Positions 25,853 to 35,126 of a stretch of 64,000 nt of DNA are shown piece after piece. The position numbers and the translations under genes were made by a program. Under the pieces are notes generated by a model. It saw only the letters and a program-made list of their open reading frames with translations. It was not told the DNA's origin and searched no databases. Numbering within the stretch: position 1 is the stretch's first letter; every line of letters starts with the position of its first letter. Source of the DNA: Halonatronomonas sp964558325 (lineage in GTDB: Bacteria; Bacillota; Halanaerobiia; Halanaerobiales; Halarsenatibacteraceae); contig CAZLCX010000008.1 in assembly GCA_964558325.1 (NCBI GenBank), forward strand, positions 1-64,000, given 5' to 3'.

Positions 25853-27499
25853 TCACGCAAGTAAATTCATACTATTATAGTATTGCTTCAGACTTAACCA
25901 TCTTCTCATCCTAGGGTCTATTTTATCAGGATCTACTCCATTTAATTCATCAGACTTGTCTGCATAATATGCAAGCTCTTCCTGATTAAAATCAAATAAA
26001 GACTCTTCTTGATTAAATTCCTGGCCTTGAAAATCTTCAGCAAAATTCTGGCTTTCTCCTTCTTGCCAGCCTGCCTGTTGATCCCGAGTTTCAATCGATA
26101 TCTGTTCGATATTAAACCCCTGTCGGACTAATGAATCTTTCAATAAGCCGATATGATTTTCTAGTTCATGGCGGACAAAATTATTATCTACTAAAAATCT
26201 AGCCATAACTTCACCCTGTTCAACAGATACATTTAGTCTTAATTTGCCAAGCCAGGACGGTTCCAATTCCATTTCAAGTTGATTGGAACTCATTTGATTA
26301 AACTGTTTTACTTTTGTAATCAACTGTTCCATTACAGACTCATCAAGCCCAAAAGAAACTTGATTTCCTAATTCCATTGCCTCTGTTCCAGAACTATTTC
26401 CAAAACTGTTAGCTATCAAGTCAGCAAATAAGTCCTGTCCAGTCAACTGACCTTTTCCATTCTCAGCCAGATTTTCTATTTGATTACTATCAACCAGCAT
26501 CGCTTTTAATAAATTATCAATTTTTTCATTAGACCCTGGCTTAATATCTTCAGATAAGTCACCAGAAAATAAATCCTTACTAACTAATTTTGCCAATTCC
26601 CCATCACTATCAGATGTAAGAGTCTTTAACTCACTTGTAAGATTAGAATTCTCTGTTTCCATTAAATTCTTGCTATTATCAGCAATCATATTATTAAGAT
26701 CAAGTTCTTTTGAATTAGCCATTTCTGATAATTCACTATTAATTTCTTTAATTTCAAAGACAATTTTATCAGCCTTAAAATCCAATTTATCCAGTATTGA
26801 ACTTTCATTTGAATTATTTTTTGCAAAAATCTCCACTGCTCTTACTTCAGCAGTAAATTCCTTTTTAATTTTTGCTAGCAGTTCATTACCTTCTTCTTGA
26901 GAGACAATTTCAATCAATTTTGCTGCAAATGCTTCCTGACTCTCTAAATCGGCTAATTTAAATTCAATGCCCACTTCTTCTGAAAAATCCTGTAATAATT
27001 CAATAAAATCATTATCCAGATTTTCTAGATTCAGGTCTGATAATTTCGTCGATAATAACTCATCAACATCAGAAATATCTGCTAGTGAATCCAGACCTGC
27101 TTTAGAAATGACTTCTTCAAAATCTAACTGATCCAGATTATCCAGCAGCACCATCAAAGAGTCAATCTGAATGTCACCTTCTAAGCTCTCTGAGACTTCA
27201 ATATCTAAAATATCGAGCTGACTTAATAAAACAAGCAAAGCAGCTTCTTCTGACTGGCCTAGCTCTTTTTCCTGAAGAACTTCTTTCAAATTTTTTATGC
27301 TCTCCTTCAAGCTAGAAAGCTGTTTTCCCTCAAAAGAATCTAAGTCAATCTTGCCTGATTCTAATAAACCACTTAATTTTTCCAGAAAACTCAAGTCATT
27401 TTCATCAGTATCACTAAGATCAATTCTTTCCTTAGCAACTGCTCTTTCTAAATTATCTATCTGTCCTGGACTATTTAATAAAGCAAACGCCATCTCCAT
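25853..27499 (-). CDS. fliK: Flagellar hook-length control protein FliK
   Basis: The product has 548 residues, long and very acidic. The N-terminal 380 residues are low-complexity, rich in Leu, Asp, Glu and Ser and apparently lacking cysteine, as expected for an exported ruler. The C-terminal Flg_hook domain (about 385-470) contains QLEMELEPSWLGKLRLNVSV and EQGEVMARFLVDNNFVRHEL, the substrate-specificity switch region that acts on FlhB. Gene order fliJ-motE-fliK-flgD is standard. The ATG at 27499 follows GGGGGTGA. Confidence 0.9.
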   Translation of the reverse strand: MEMAFALLNSPGQIDNLERAVAKERIDLSDTDENDLSFLEKLSGLLESGKIDLDSFEGKQLSSLKESIKNLKEVLQEKELGQSEEAALLVLLSQLDILDIEVSESLEGDIQIDSLMVLLDNLDQLDFEEVISKAGLDSLADISDVDELLSTKLSDLNLENLDNDFIELLQDFSEEVGIEFKLADLESQEAFAAKLIEIVSQEEGNELLAKIKKEFTAEVRAVEIFAKNNSNESSILDKLDFKADKIVFEIKEINSELSEMANSKELDLNNMIADNSKNLMETENSNLTSELKTLTSDSDGELAKLVSKDLFSGDLSEDIKPGSNEKIDNLLKAMLVDSNQIENLAENGKGQLTGQDLFADLIANSFGNSSGTEAMELGNQVSFGLDESVMEQLITKVKQFNQMSSNQLEMELEPSWLGKLRLNVSVEQGEVMARFLVDNNFVRHELENHIGLLKDSLVRQGFNIEQISIETRDQQAGWQEGESQNFAEDFQGQEFNQEESLFDFNQEELAYYADKSDELNGVDPDKIDPRMRRWLSLKQYYNSMNLLA

Positions 27500-27534
27500 A
27501 TTTCACCCCCTTTCATTTAATATGCTCATTCTAT

Positions 27535-28065
27535 CTATCTTAACTCCGCTGATAATTCTGCCGCTAAATCTGAAGGCAGACTCTCAAGGAGCTGAGCTGC
27601 ATCTCTGTCTTCCATTTTACCCAAAATTGCAACAGCCAGTTCTCTGTTCATTGTCTCAATTATTTCAGCTGACTGATTTGCATCCATAGAAGAATAAATA
27701 TCTACAAGTTTTTGGAGCCTCTCCTGCTGACTCATCTCCTCTTCATGAAGTTCAGAGTACATTTCATCTAATTCAGCAAATTCAGATTGAAGATTATCAT
27801 GTTCTTCCTCTAATTTTTGATAATCAGAATCTGCTTCGCTATACTCCTGTTCAAGATTTTCATAGTCAGATTGTAAACTATCATATTCTGCTTCTAAATG
27901 ATTATATTCTTCACCTGTCTTTAAATAATTTTCCAAAAAAGGAAGACCAAAAAGAATATCTTCAGCATAGCTTCTCAATGAAATAACCCCAAAAAAGTTT
28001 AAAGCGATAATCGCTGCCAGTAATAGAATTGTTATTATAACTGCCACTAAAACAAATCTCTTCAT
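27535..28065 (-). CDS. motE: MotE family protein (membrane, coiled coil, MgtE-N-like)
   Basis: The product has 176 residues: one N-terminal membrane helix (about 5-27), a long coiled coil (about 55-115) with repeated heptads rich in Glu, Leu and Tyr (YNHLEAEYDSLQSDYENLEQ), and a C-terminal MgtE-N-like domain: LVDIYSSMDANQSAEIIETM, MNRELAVAILGKM and AAQLLESLPSDLAAELS. This is the MotE/YlxF layout, a chaperone-like partner of the stator in Alphaproteobacteria. Its place between fliJ and fliK is the usual one. Confidence 0.85.
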   Translation of the reverse strand: MKRFVLVAVIITILLLAAIIALNFFGVISLRSYAEDILFGLPFLENYLKTGEEYNHLEAEYDSLQSDYENLEQEYSEADSDYQKLEEEHDNLQSEFAELDEMYSELHEEEMSQQERLQKLVDIYSSMDANQSAEIIETMNRELAVAILGKMEDRDAAQLLESLPSDLAAELSAELR

Positions 28066-28089
28066 ATTCTATTGCTCCCCTGAATAAAA

Positions 28090-28527
28090 TTAATTATAAC
28101 TGCCTTCTGTCATTTTGATAGCAAGCTCATCTAACTCTTTTTGTTCCTTTTCTAATGCTTTTTTATAAAATTTATCAGCTGCTTTTTCCTTTAAAGTTTC
28201 AAGCATTTTTCTGTTTTGAGATTTTTCAACAACTTCTTCTCTTTTTTCATCAACAATTTTATCTTGCTTTTCTAATCTTCTCTCTGCTTTATTAATTTTT
28301 GTACGGTTAACATTTAAATATCGTCTGGCCTGTAGAGATTTTGCCGGGTCAACGTTATCTCTTCTCAAAAAGTTATAAGTTTCATTTTGTATTTCATTTA
28401 AATCATTTATATTCTTTTCAATTTTTCTAGCCTTATGATGAGCTTTAACTAACTCATTTTGAGCTAAGTCTTCCTCAATCTCTCTGACATTCAAAACTTT
28501 TTCAAGTTTGAATTCAAAGTTTTTCAA
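28090..28527 (-). CDS. fliJ: Flagellar export chaperone FliJ
   Basis: The product has 145 residues, almost entirely alpha-helical coiled coil and highly charged: FEFKLEKVLNVREIEEDLAQ at the N-terminus is the usual FliJ opening, and the tail is DKFYKKALEKEQKELDELAI. FliJ is the stalk of the FliI ATPase ring and helps export. Identification relies on this pattern, size and its place directly after fliI. Confidence 0.88.
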   Translation of the reverse strand: MKNFEFKLEKVLNVREIEEDLAQNELVKAHHKARKIEKNINDLNEIQNETYNFLRRDNVDPAKSLQARRYLNVNRTKINKAERRLEKQDKIVDEKREEVVEKSQNRKMLETLKEKAADKFYKKALEKEQKELDELAIKMTEGSYN

Positions 28528-28551
28528 AGCTTACCACCTCCTTAAAATCAA

Positions 28552-29865
28552 CTAACTAACAATCTTTTTTAATCTATTAACAGCAGAATCAAAATCAGTC
28601 TTTTCATTGATATCTTGTTGTAGATAAGCCCTAACCTCATCTATTTTTTCAATTGCCTGGTCAACTTCCGGATTACTTCCTCTTTCATATGCACCAATAT
28701 TTATTAAATCTTCTGCCTCTCGATAATCAGCTAATAACTTTTTCATTTGCCCGGCTGCCTTAATATGGTCCTCATCCGCAATATCTGGCATAACCCTGCT
28801 AACGCTACTCAAAACATCTATAGCTGGATAATGATTTCTCGAAGCCAGGTCTCTAGAAAGATCTATATGTCCATCAAGGATGCCTCTAACAGTATCAGAA
28901 ACAGGTTCATTAAAATCATCGCCCTCTACAAGAACAGTATAAAGTGCAGTTATTGTTCCGTTAGAGCTAGCCCCGGTTCTTTCAAGTAATTTAGGCAGTT
29001 GAGCAAAAACAGATGGTGGATATCCCCGGGTTGCTGGTGGCTCACCAGTTGCCAGTCCAACCTCTCTTAGAGCCATTGCAACTCTTGTAACAGAATCCAT
29101 CATTAAAAGAACATCTTTTCCCTTTTCCCTAAAATACTCTGCAATTGCCGTACTAACAAGTGCCGCTTTATATCGCACTAAAGCAGGTTGATCGGAAGTG
29201 GCAACTACTATAATAGATCTTTTGAGGCCTTCTTCACCAAGATCTCTCTCAATAAAATCTCTTACCTCTCTACCTCTTTCTCCAACTAAGCCTATAACGT
29301 TTATGTCAGCTTCAGTATTTCTGGCAGCCATTCCTAAAAGAGTACTTTTACCAACCCCGCTTCCAGCAAAAATTCCTATTCTCTGACCTCGTCCACAGGT
29401 TAGGAGTCCATCAATACTTCTAATACCAAGACTTAATTCTTCTGAAATCCTCGATCTATTTAAGGGATCCGGAGGCGTATTATTCACTGGAACTTCATCT
29501 AAATCAGAAAATGATTCTAGATTATAAGACTGGGGTCTGCCTAACCCATCTAAAACATGTCCAAGCAGCTTTTCACCAACTGCAACTTTAAGTTTTTCTC
29601 CAGTAGCCATTACTCTAGCACCAGGGTTTATTCCTTCCATATCACCAATTGGCATTAACAAAACTTTATTATCTTCAAAGCCGACTACTTCAGCTTTAAC
29701 TGTTTTACTCTTATTTCTAATCTCACATAATTCTCCAATACTGACTTCTGGACCCTGAGATTCAATTATTAAACCAACAACTCTGGTTATATAACCAAAA
29801 TTACTGATAATTTTGGTCTTATTCAGTCTATCACGAACTAAATCGAACTCAAGTGACTTCACCAT
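28552..29865 (-). CDS. fliI: Flagellar export ATPase FliI
   Basis: The product has 437 residues, F1-beta-like. The Walker A motif is GIFAGSGVGKSTLLGM (about 165-180); others are GLVGERGREVRDFIERDLG, VVATSDQPALVRYKAA, KDVLLMMDSVTRVAMALREV (Walker B) and GEPPATRGYPPSVFAQLPKL with LERTG. It energises type III export with FliH and FliJ. The ATG at 29865 overlaps fliH by 17 bases and has AGAGGTGA before it. Confidence 0.97.
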   Translation of the reverse strand: MVKSLEFDLVRDRLNKTKIISNFGYITRVVGLIIESQGPEVSIGELCEIRNKSKTVKAEVVGFEDNKVLLMPIGDMEGINPGARVMATGEKLKVAVGEKLLGHVLDGLGRPQSYNLESFSDLDEVPVNNTPPDPLNRSRISEELSLGIRSIDGLLTCGRGQRIGIFAGSGVGKSTLLGMAARNTEADINVIGLVGERGREVRDFIERDLGEEGLKRSIIVVATSDQPALVRYKAALVSTAIAEYFREKGKDVLLMMDSVTRVAMALREVGLATGEPPATRGYPPSVFAQLPKLLERTGASSNGTITALYTVLVEGDDFNEPVSDTVRGILDGHIDLSRDLASRNHYPAIDVLSSVSRVMPDIADEDHIKAAGQMKKLLADYREAEDLINIGAYERGSNPEVDQAIEKIDEVRAYLQQDINEKTDFDSAVNRLKKIVS

Positions 29866-30622
29866 TTGTCACCTCTTTGATAAGTTCTTTTCTTAACTGT
29901 TTAAGTTTATTATCCAGAGTTGCATCTTTACCACCGAATTCTGTCTCTATTAGACAATCACCTTTTTCTAGGCTATTATCCCCCATTATTTCAAGATTGA
30001 ATTTCCCTTTATATTCTTTATTAATACCTGAGATTAAATCTATAAGCTCAGGGTTAACTCTTATTTCAATATTGTTATGTCTAGTGCCAACCTGATTTAA
30101 ACAATCTTTTACTATCGGTAACATTAATTCTGGGTCAATATCAAGGCTTGATTGAACAATCTTTTCCGCCATATCTATTGATAATTCTATAACCTTAAGA
30201 GGAATTCTATTAAGTTCATTCTCAATCTCAGCTTCAGCTTCAGCTAAAATATTATGTAAAGAAACAATATTCATCTTTAATTCTTCTTTAATTGCTTCTT
30301 CACCAGATTTTTGGCCTTCTTTAAATCCTTTTTGATAACCAGCCTCTTTTCCCTCTTCTTTTACCTGATTATATATTTTTTCTTTCTTATCTTTAGCTTT
30401 ATCGATTATTAAAACAGCTTCTTCCTGAGCTTCAGCTATTATTTCATCGGCCTCATCTCTTGCCCTGGAAAGAATTTCTTCTTTTTTAGACTTTATAGTT
30501 TCATTTTTATTCTCAAGTTCGCGGCGCATTTTTTTAGCTTTTTTCCGCTTCTTTTCTAGAGCTTTTTTATCACTTAATTTATATTCGCCAGTTATCTGGG
30601 AAGATTTTATGACTTTAGACAA
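29849..30622 (-). CDS. fliH: Flagellar export regulator FliH
   Basis: The product has 257 residues. The N-terminal 110 residues are a highly charged helix (ALEKKRKKAKKMRRELENK), followed by GKEAGYQKGFKEGQKSGEEA, the Gly-x3-Gly helix repeat typical of FliH, and a C-terminal VIELSIDMAEKIVQSSLDID, IEIRVNPELIDLI and DCLIETEFGGKDATLDNKLK. It is a stator-like partner of FliI. Overlaps both fliG (8 bases) and fliI (17 bases). Confidence 0.93.
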   Translation of the reverse strand: MSKVIKSSQITGEYKLSDKKALEKKRKKAKKMRRELENKNETIKSKKEEILSRARDEADEIIAEAQEEAVLIIDKAKDKKEKIYNQVKEEGKEAGYQKGFKEGQKSGEEAIKEELKMNIVSLHNILAEAEAEIENELNRIPLKVIELSIDMAEKIVQSSLDIDPELMLPIVKDCLNQVGTRHNNIEIRVNPELIDLISGINKEYKGKFNLEIMGDNSLEKGDCLIETEFGGKDATLDNKLKQLRKELIKEVTNGEVT

Positions 30623-31622
30623 TTATTTCACTCTCCCCACCCCGGGCAATAACAATTTCTCCACTCTCTTCAAGCTCCCGGATCACATTTACTATTCTCT
30701 GCTGAGCATCCTCAACTTCTCTTAAACGAACAGGTCCCATAAACTCCATATCTTCTTTTAACATCTCAGCTGCCCGATTAGACATATTTGATAATATCTT
30801 TTCTTCAACTTCTTCACTAGAAGTTTTAAGGGCAAGTGATAAATCATTTGTATCAACCTGCCTGAGAACAAGCTGAACAGCCTGATCATCAAGGACAGTT
30901 ATATCTTCAAAGACAAACATTCTCATCTTAATCTCTTCGGCTAACTCAGGATCATTCTCTTCAAGCTTATCAAGAATATTTTTTTCAGTCCCTCTGTCAA
31001 CCTGATTTAAAATATCAACTATAGATTCAATTCCACCAGCACTGGCATATTCATTAGTAACTATAGATGATAATTTTTGTTCTAGAACATCTTCAACCTC
31101 TTTTATTATGTCAGGGGATGTCCGATCCATCACAGCAATTCTTTTAGCCACAGATGTTTGTATTTCCTGAGGTAATGATGCCATAACCTGAGAAGCATGA
31201 TCTGGATCAAGATATGCCAAGATTAAAGCAATTGTCTGAGGGTGTTCTCCCTGAATAAAATTTAAAAGTTGAGAGGGATCTGTCTTTCTAATTGCATCAA
31301 ATGGCCTAACCTGAAGAGTAGCTGTTAGCCTACCAATAATATCTTTTGCCTTATCTTCACCTAAGGCTTTATTTAAAACATCTCTGGCATACTCAATGCC
31401 TCCACGTTCCAGATAATCCTGGGCTCTTGCCAACTGATAGAACTCTTCAATAACTTCATCTTTAATCCCAGAATCAACTTTTTGCATATTAGCTATTTCC
31501 AAAGTCAATTCTTCTATTAAATCATCAGATAAATGTTGGAATATATTAGCTGAAATATCTGGTCCCAGTGTTACCAATAAAATTGCCGCCTTTTTTCTTC
31601 CACTTAATTCCCTTCTAGGCAT
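30615..31622 (-). CDS. fliG: Flagellar rotor switch protein FliG
   Basis: The product has 335 residues, the normal size. LSGRKKAAILLVTLGPDISA at the N-terminus, then PQTIALILAYLDPDHASQVM and ASLPQEIQTSVAKRI in the middle armadillo (EHPQTIA motif present), and AEEIKMRMFVFEDITVLDDQ with the charged C-terminal torque helix (DQAVQLVLRQVDTNDLSLAL). Ends VRLREVEDAQQRIVNVIREL. It joins the MS ring to the C-ring and contacts MotA. Confidence 0.96.
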   Translation of the reverse strand: MPRRELSGRKKAAILLVTLGPDISANIFQHLSDDLIEELTLEIANMQKVDSGIKDEVIEEFYQLARAQDYLERGGIEYARDVLNKALGEDKAKDIIGRLTATLQVRPFDAIRKTDPSQLLNFIQGEHPQTIALILAYLDPDHASQVMASLPQEIQTSVAKRIAVMDRTSPDIIKEVEDVLEQKLSSIVTNEYASAGGIESIVDILNQVDRGTEKNILDKLEENDPELAEEIKMRMFVFEDITVLDDQAVQLVLRQVDTNDLSLALKTSSEEVEEKILSNMSNRAAEMLKEDMEFMGPVRLREVEDAQQRIVNVIRELEESGEIVIARGGESEIIV

Positions 31623-31637
31623 TAAGTACCACCCCCT

Positions 31638-33209
31638 TTAGTCATCTAATAACCAGCTTTTAAGTAACTCAGCAATTTCTTCTGGCTGTTCCTCAACCAT
31701 TTCATCCAGTTCACTTTTCATCTTTCTAATTTTCTTTTCTTCATCACTTAATTCATGAACTGGTAATTCAATATCTTCCTCTTCAGAATCTCCAACAGTC
31801 ATATCTACCTGGCTACCCTGTAAAGCAACATCTTCATCTTTCTTGGCTCTTCTACTAATAATAAAAAGAATTATTAATGTCAAAATTATTATTCCAGCAA
31901 TCAGACCGGCATATAACAGTTGTCTTTGTCTTTCAGCTTCCGATTCTTCCTGTCTCGCCTGAGCCATTTCTTCTTCCAGACTATCATCAAAGACCAGACT
32001 TGAAACATTAACAGTATCTCCTCTATCTTCTTCAAAACCAATTGAAGCCCGAATTGCATCTTCTAATATAGCTATATCTTCTTCAGGAATCTCATCATTA
32101 ACCATAACTGATACAGAAAGTCTATCTAAATCTCCAGGGGCAAAAACTTCTCGCTCAACTATTTCATCTATTTCATAATTAGTTACAGAATCAGACTGTT
32201 GATAAAAGTCATCTTCCATATCATCTAATTCTTCATAACCAGGAATATTAGATTCGGTACCTGGCACACCACCTTCTCCATCAGCACCACCAGAAAAAAC
32301 CTCTCTTAATTCCTGAGTACTTCTTGGAATTCCTTCATCATCGACTACAGGTAGATATGTAACAGATTCTCGCTCTCTTTGATCAAAATTCATTCTGGCT
32401 GCTACCTGGACAGTAAAATTATCTGGTCCAAGAATCCTTGTTAACATTGTTCTTAAACGTCGACTTAATTCTTCCTCATAACTTCGCTCGGTTTCACGCT
32501 GATCAGAAGTCATCTCTCTAGTTGAAAAATCATCATTATTAAAATCCGGGGTTAAAAGATTTCCTGCAGTATCAACTATAGTCACATTTTCTGGAGAAAG
32601 ATCTGGTACACTACTGGCAACCAGGTTACCTATAGCCCCTGCCTGAGAATGATTTAATCTATCTCCTGGTTCAAGCTGTAACATTACTGAAGCTTTTGCA
32701 GAAGTTTCTTCATCAATAAATAAACTATCTTCAGGAGCAGTTATCTGAACTTTAGCAAATTCAATAGAATTCATATTTTGAATAGACCTTGAAAGTTCTC
32801 CTCCCATAGCTCTATAAAGATTAACCCTTCTTTCAAAATCAGTAGTTCCAAACTGGGTATCATCGAAAATTTCAAAACCAACTAATCCCTCTTGAGGCAA
32901 ACCTTCACCGGCCATTTGAAGCCGCATAGTATGTAAATCATCTGAGGGTACCATAATAGTTCTACCACCATCAGCAAGACGATAGCTAACATCTCTTGCT
33001 TCTAACTCATCCACTATTGCACTGGCATCTTCTGAAGATAACTGTTGAAATAAAGGTTGATAATTATGGCTGGTGCCACTAAAAATTAAAAATAAGAGGC
33101 CAACTAAAACAACCCCTGTCGCAATACCAATAATCACCTTAGCCTTAGTATCCAGTTTTCCCAACAATTCTCTGAGCTGATTAAAATACTCTTTCAGCTT
33201 CTCTGTCAT
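31638..33209 (-). CDS. fliF: Flagellar MS-ring protein FliF
   Basis: The product has 523 residues. Two membrane helices (about 24-44 and 430-452) flank a periplasmic region with YCSJ/secretin-like modules: YQPLFQQLSSEDASAIVDEL, PSDDLHTMRLQMAGEGLPQE, GFEIFDDTQFGTTDFERRVN and ASVMLQLEPGDRLNHSQAGA IGNLVASS. The C-terminal FliG-binding tail is PEEIAELLKSWLLDD. FliF makes the base of the basal body. Confidence 0.96.
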   Translation of the reverse strand: MTEKLKEYFNQLRELLGKLDTKAKVIIGIATGVVLVGLLFLIFSGTSHNYQPLFQQLSSEDASAIVDELEARDVSYRLADGGRTIMVPSDDLHTMRLQMAGEGLPQEGLVGFEIFDDTQFGTTDFERRVNLYRAMGGELSRSIQNMNSIEFAKVQITAPEDSLFIDEETSAKASVMLQLEPGDRLNHSQAGAIGNLVASSVPDLSPENVTIVDTAGNLLTPDFNNDDFSTREMTSDQRETERSYEEELSRRLRTMLTRILGPDNFTVQVAARMNFDQRERESVTYLPVVDDEGIPRSTQELREVFSGGADGEGGVPGTESNIPGYEELDDMEDDFYQQSDSVTNYEIDEIVEREVFAPGDLDRLSVSVMVNDEIPEEDIAILEDAIRASIGFEEDRGDTVNVSSLVFDDSLEEEMAQARQEESEAERQRQLLYAGLIAGIIILTLIILFIISRRAKKDEDVALQGSQVDMTVGDSEEEDIELPVHELSDEEKKIRKMKSELDEMVEEQPEEIAELLKSWLLDD

Positions 33210-33226
33210 CTTAAACTACCTCTTTC

Positions 33227-33535
33227 TTATATCTGCATTCTCATTACTTCTTCATATGCCTTAACAAGCCGGTTTTGAACTCCCAGGGTCATATTCAGAG
33301 CCATTCTAGCCTTCTCTGTAGCAATTGTTACCTGATGAATATCATCAGTTTCTCCTAAAGCAAAATTTGTTGTTAGTTCGTCAGCGTTTTTTTCCAATTG
33401 ATTTACCTGATTTAAATTTTCTTTTACTAATTCACCAAAATCTTCAAAAGGATTTCTATCTTTCTCTTCAATTTTGTTTTCTCCTAAAGATAACATATTT
33501 AAATTGCTGCCAATAGGTTCAATCAAATTTATCAC
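33227..33535 (-). CDS. fliE: Flagellar hook-basal body protein FliE
   Basis: The product has 102 residues. FEDFGELVKENLNQVNQLEK, ADELTTNFALGETDDIHQVT and IATEKARMALNMTLGVQNRL plus VKAYEEVMRMQI form the complete FliE pattern. FliE links the MS ring to the rod. It lies 6 bases after flgC and before fliF. Confidence 0.95.
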   Translation of the reverse strand: MINLIEPIGSNLNMLSLGENKIEEKDRNPFEDFGELVKENLNQVNQLEKNADELTTNFALGETDDIHQVTIATEKARMALNMTLGVQNRLVKAYEEVMRMQI

Positions 33536-33541
33536 CTCTCA

Positions 33542-33988
33542 TTAACTTCCACCAATATCAATAGCTCTCATAGCCATATTTTTACTTGTATCAAGTGCTG
33601 TTACATTCGCCTCATAAGCCCTTGAAGCATCAATCATGTCGACCATTTCCATTGTTATATTTACATTTGGTTTCTCAACATAACCCTCTTCGTCAGCATC
33701 TGGATGACCTGGGTCATAGACTGTTTTAAAAGGAGCCTGGTCTTCAGCAATTTCAGAGATTTCAACACCCTGACTTTTGTCAGTTGAGTTTAATCCAATT
33801 CTACTTCGAAACATATTAGAGAATTTTCCATCAGACTGTCTGGCATTAAAAACAGGCATTTTTCTTCTATAGGGTCCACCCTCTGGAGTTCTAGTAGTAT
33901 TAACATTTGCTATATTATCAGAAATAGCATCCATCCTGGTTCTCTGAGCAGTAAGCCCTGAAGCACTTGTGTTAAAGGTATTGAACAT
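33542..33988 (-). CDS. flgC: Flagellar proximal rod protein FlgC
   Basis: The product has 148 residues. It starts MFNTFNTSASGLTAQRTRMD with ISDNIANVNTTRT, has RKMPVFNA and VYDPGHPDADEEGYVEKPNV, and ends MVDMIDASRAYEANVTALDT SKNMAMRAID, all diagnostic of FlgC. It begins 2 bases after flgB. Confidence 0.96.
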   Translation of the reverse strand: MFNTFNTSASGLTAQRTRMDAISDNIANVNTTRTPEGGPYRRKMPVFNARQSDGKFSNMFRSRIGLNSTDKSQGVEISEIAEDQAPFKTVYDPGHPDADEEGYVEKPNVNITMEMVDMIDASRAYEANVTALDTSKNMAMRAIDIGGS

Positions 33989-33990
33989 TA

Positions 33991-34386
33991 TTAACCACCA
34001 CTCCTATCTAAAACACTATGTAATCTATTAAAACTGGCATCCATTTGCTGAGCTAATGTATTAAAATAAATATTATTTTTTGCCATTTCTGCCATCTCGC
34101 GCTCAATATCAACATTACTACCATCAACCCTAAAACTGGTATTTCTCTCCTTGAAATTATTAATTCTGGAATTAGAAATATCTCCTCCGGTCAAATGATT
34201 ACTTCTAGTTCTTGAGGGTGTAATTCCCCTTTCAGGGCCAGCCAGCTTTCTAAGAGCAGATTTAAAATCTATATCCTCTCTTTTATATCCAGGCGTATCC
34301 GCATTGGCAATATTATTACTGATATAATTCTGCCTTCTACTTGCTCCATCGATCCCCTGTTCAAGAATCTCCATTACTCTACTCAT
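33991..34386 (-). CDS. flgB: Flagellar proximal rod protein FlgB
   Basis: The product has about 131 residues: VMEILEQGIDGASRRQNYIS NNIANADTPGYKRED at the N-terminus and VDIEREMAEMAKNNIYFNTL AQQMDASFNRLHSVL at the C-terminus, typical FlgB. The ATG at 34386 is chosen since AAGGTGGTG precedes it; a GTG at 34398 lies inside that ribosome site. It is the first structural gene of the large operon, about 37 bases after a likely promoter. Confidence 0.95.
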   Translation of the reverse strand: MSRVMEILEQGIDGASRRQNYISNNIANADTPGYKREDIDFKSALRKLAGPERGITPSRTRSNHLTGGDISNSRINNFKERNTSFRVDGSNVDIEREMAEMAKNNIYFNTLAQQMDASFNRLHSVLDRSGG

Positions 34387-34422
34387 TATTACCACCACCT
34401 TAAAATTTACCTCATAGGCCTA

Positions 34423-34431
34423 ATTATAACA
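34423..34431 (-). promoter_or_regulatory. Extended -10 promoter before flgB
   Basis: On the minus strand TGTTATAAT gives a consensus TATAAT (34423-34428) with an upstream TG one base away, an extended -10 element that can work without a good -35; the -35 region is only AT-rich. It lies 37 bases before the flgB ATG and could drive the whole flagellar operon with the housekeeping sigma factor. No sigma-28 type GCCGATAA element was seen here. Confidence 0.5.
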
Positions 34432-34495
34432 AAAAAGAAAACTAAATAGTAATAAATATTGAATATAAAGAATATAATGAAACTAAAGGCCTAAA

Positions 34496-34849
34496 TTAAC
34501 TAATTTTCTTAACAGCATTTATTACCCGTTCATTCTTAAATGGCTTAACAATAAAGTCTTTTGCACCTGCTTCGATGGCTTCTATAACCATTTTCTGTTG
34601 CCCCATTGCGCTACAGACGACAATATTAGCAGCAGGGTCTATGTCTTTAATTGCCTTAATTGCTTCTAAGCCATTCATTTCTGGCATTGTTATATCCATA
34701 GTTACAATGTCAGGTTCTAATTCCTGATATTTTTCAACTGCCTGTTTTCCATTTTCAGCTTCTCCTATTATTTCATATTCATCTTTTAAAATCTTTCTTA
34801 AATTCAGTCTCATAAAAGCTGCATCATCAACTATCATCACAGTTTTCAA
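34496..34849 (-). CDS. cheY: Chemotaxis response regulator CheY
   Basis: The product has 117 residues, a single receiver domain without output domain. The acidic pair DD (residues 8-9), the phosphoacceptor Asp in IVTMDITMPEMNG, the Ser in VCSAMG and the Lys in DFIVKPF are all present. It should bind FliM and FliY when phosphorylated. The start is TTG at 34849 behind GGAGGTGA. It is placed 109 bases upstream of flgB in the same direction; no cheA or other che genes are in the window. Confidence 0.93.
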   Translation of the reverse strand: MKTVMIVDDAAFMRLNLRKILKDEYEIIGEAENGKQAVEKYQELEPDIVTMDITMPEMNGLEAIKAIKDIDPAANIVVCSAMGQQKMVIEAIEAGAKDFIVKPFKNERVINAVKKIS

Positions 34850-34929
34850 TTATTGTCACCTCCACAGGCACCGATTTTTTTGTATAATAATATAAAATTA
34901 AATCTATTTTATTACATTAATAACATCAG

Positions 34930-34957
34930 TTGTTACACTTAATATAACTAATATAAT
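34930..34957 (+). promoter_or_regulatory. Possible sigma-A promoter in the cheY/symporter divergent region
   Basis: In the 277-base region between the divergent cheY and symporter genes, TTGTTA (34930-34935) and TATAAT (34952-34957) are separated by 16 bases. A second, weaker pair nearer the symporter is TTGTTA (35043-35048) with TATCTT (35066-35071), spacing 17. The whole region is very AT-rich, so chance matches are likely. Confidence 0.3.
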
Positions 34958-35126
34958 AATATCATTTTTTAACTTAAATTAAAAGCAGATAAAGATTTTC
35001 TTTTATATTTATTCATAGAGCTTTAGACCTATTTTAAGGAACTTGTTAAATATTCTTTTTTATGGTATCTTATAATCATGCTAAAGTGCAAAACTTTCAA
35101 AATATTCATTAACAGGAGTGTTTACC

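Noticed and set aside
27297..27689. 130-codon open frame on the plus strand
   Set aside because: It lies antisense to fliK and motE, whose proteins have clear family patterns; no ribosome site or recognisable product.
34850..35126. Sigma-28 promoter before cheY
   Set aside because: No TAAA-N15-GCCGATAA-like pair was found on the minus strand; only AT-rich sigma-A-like boxes.
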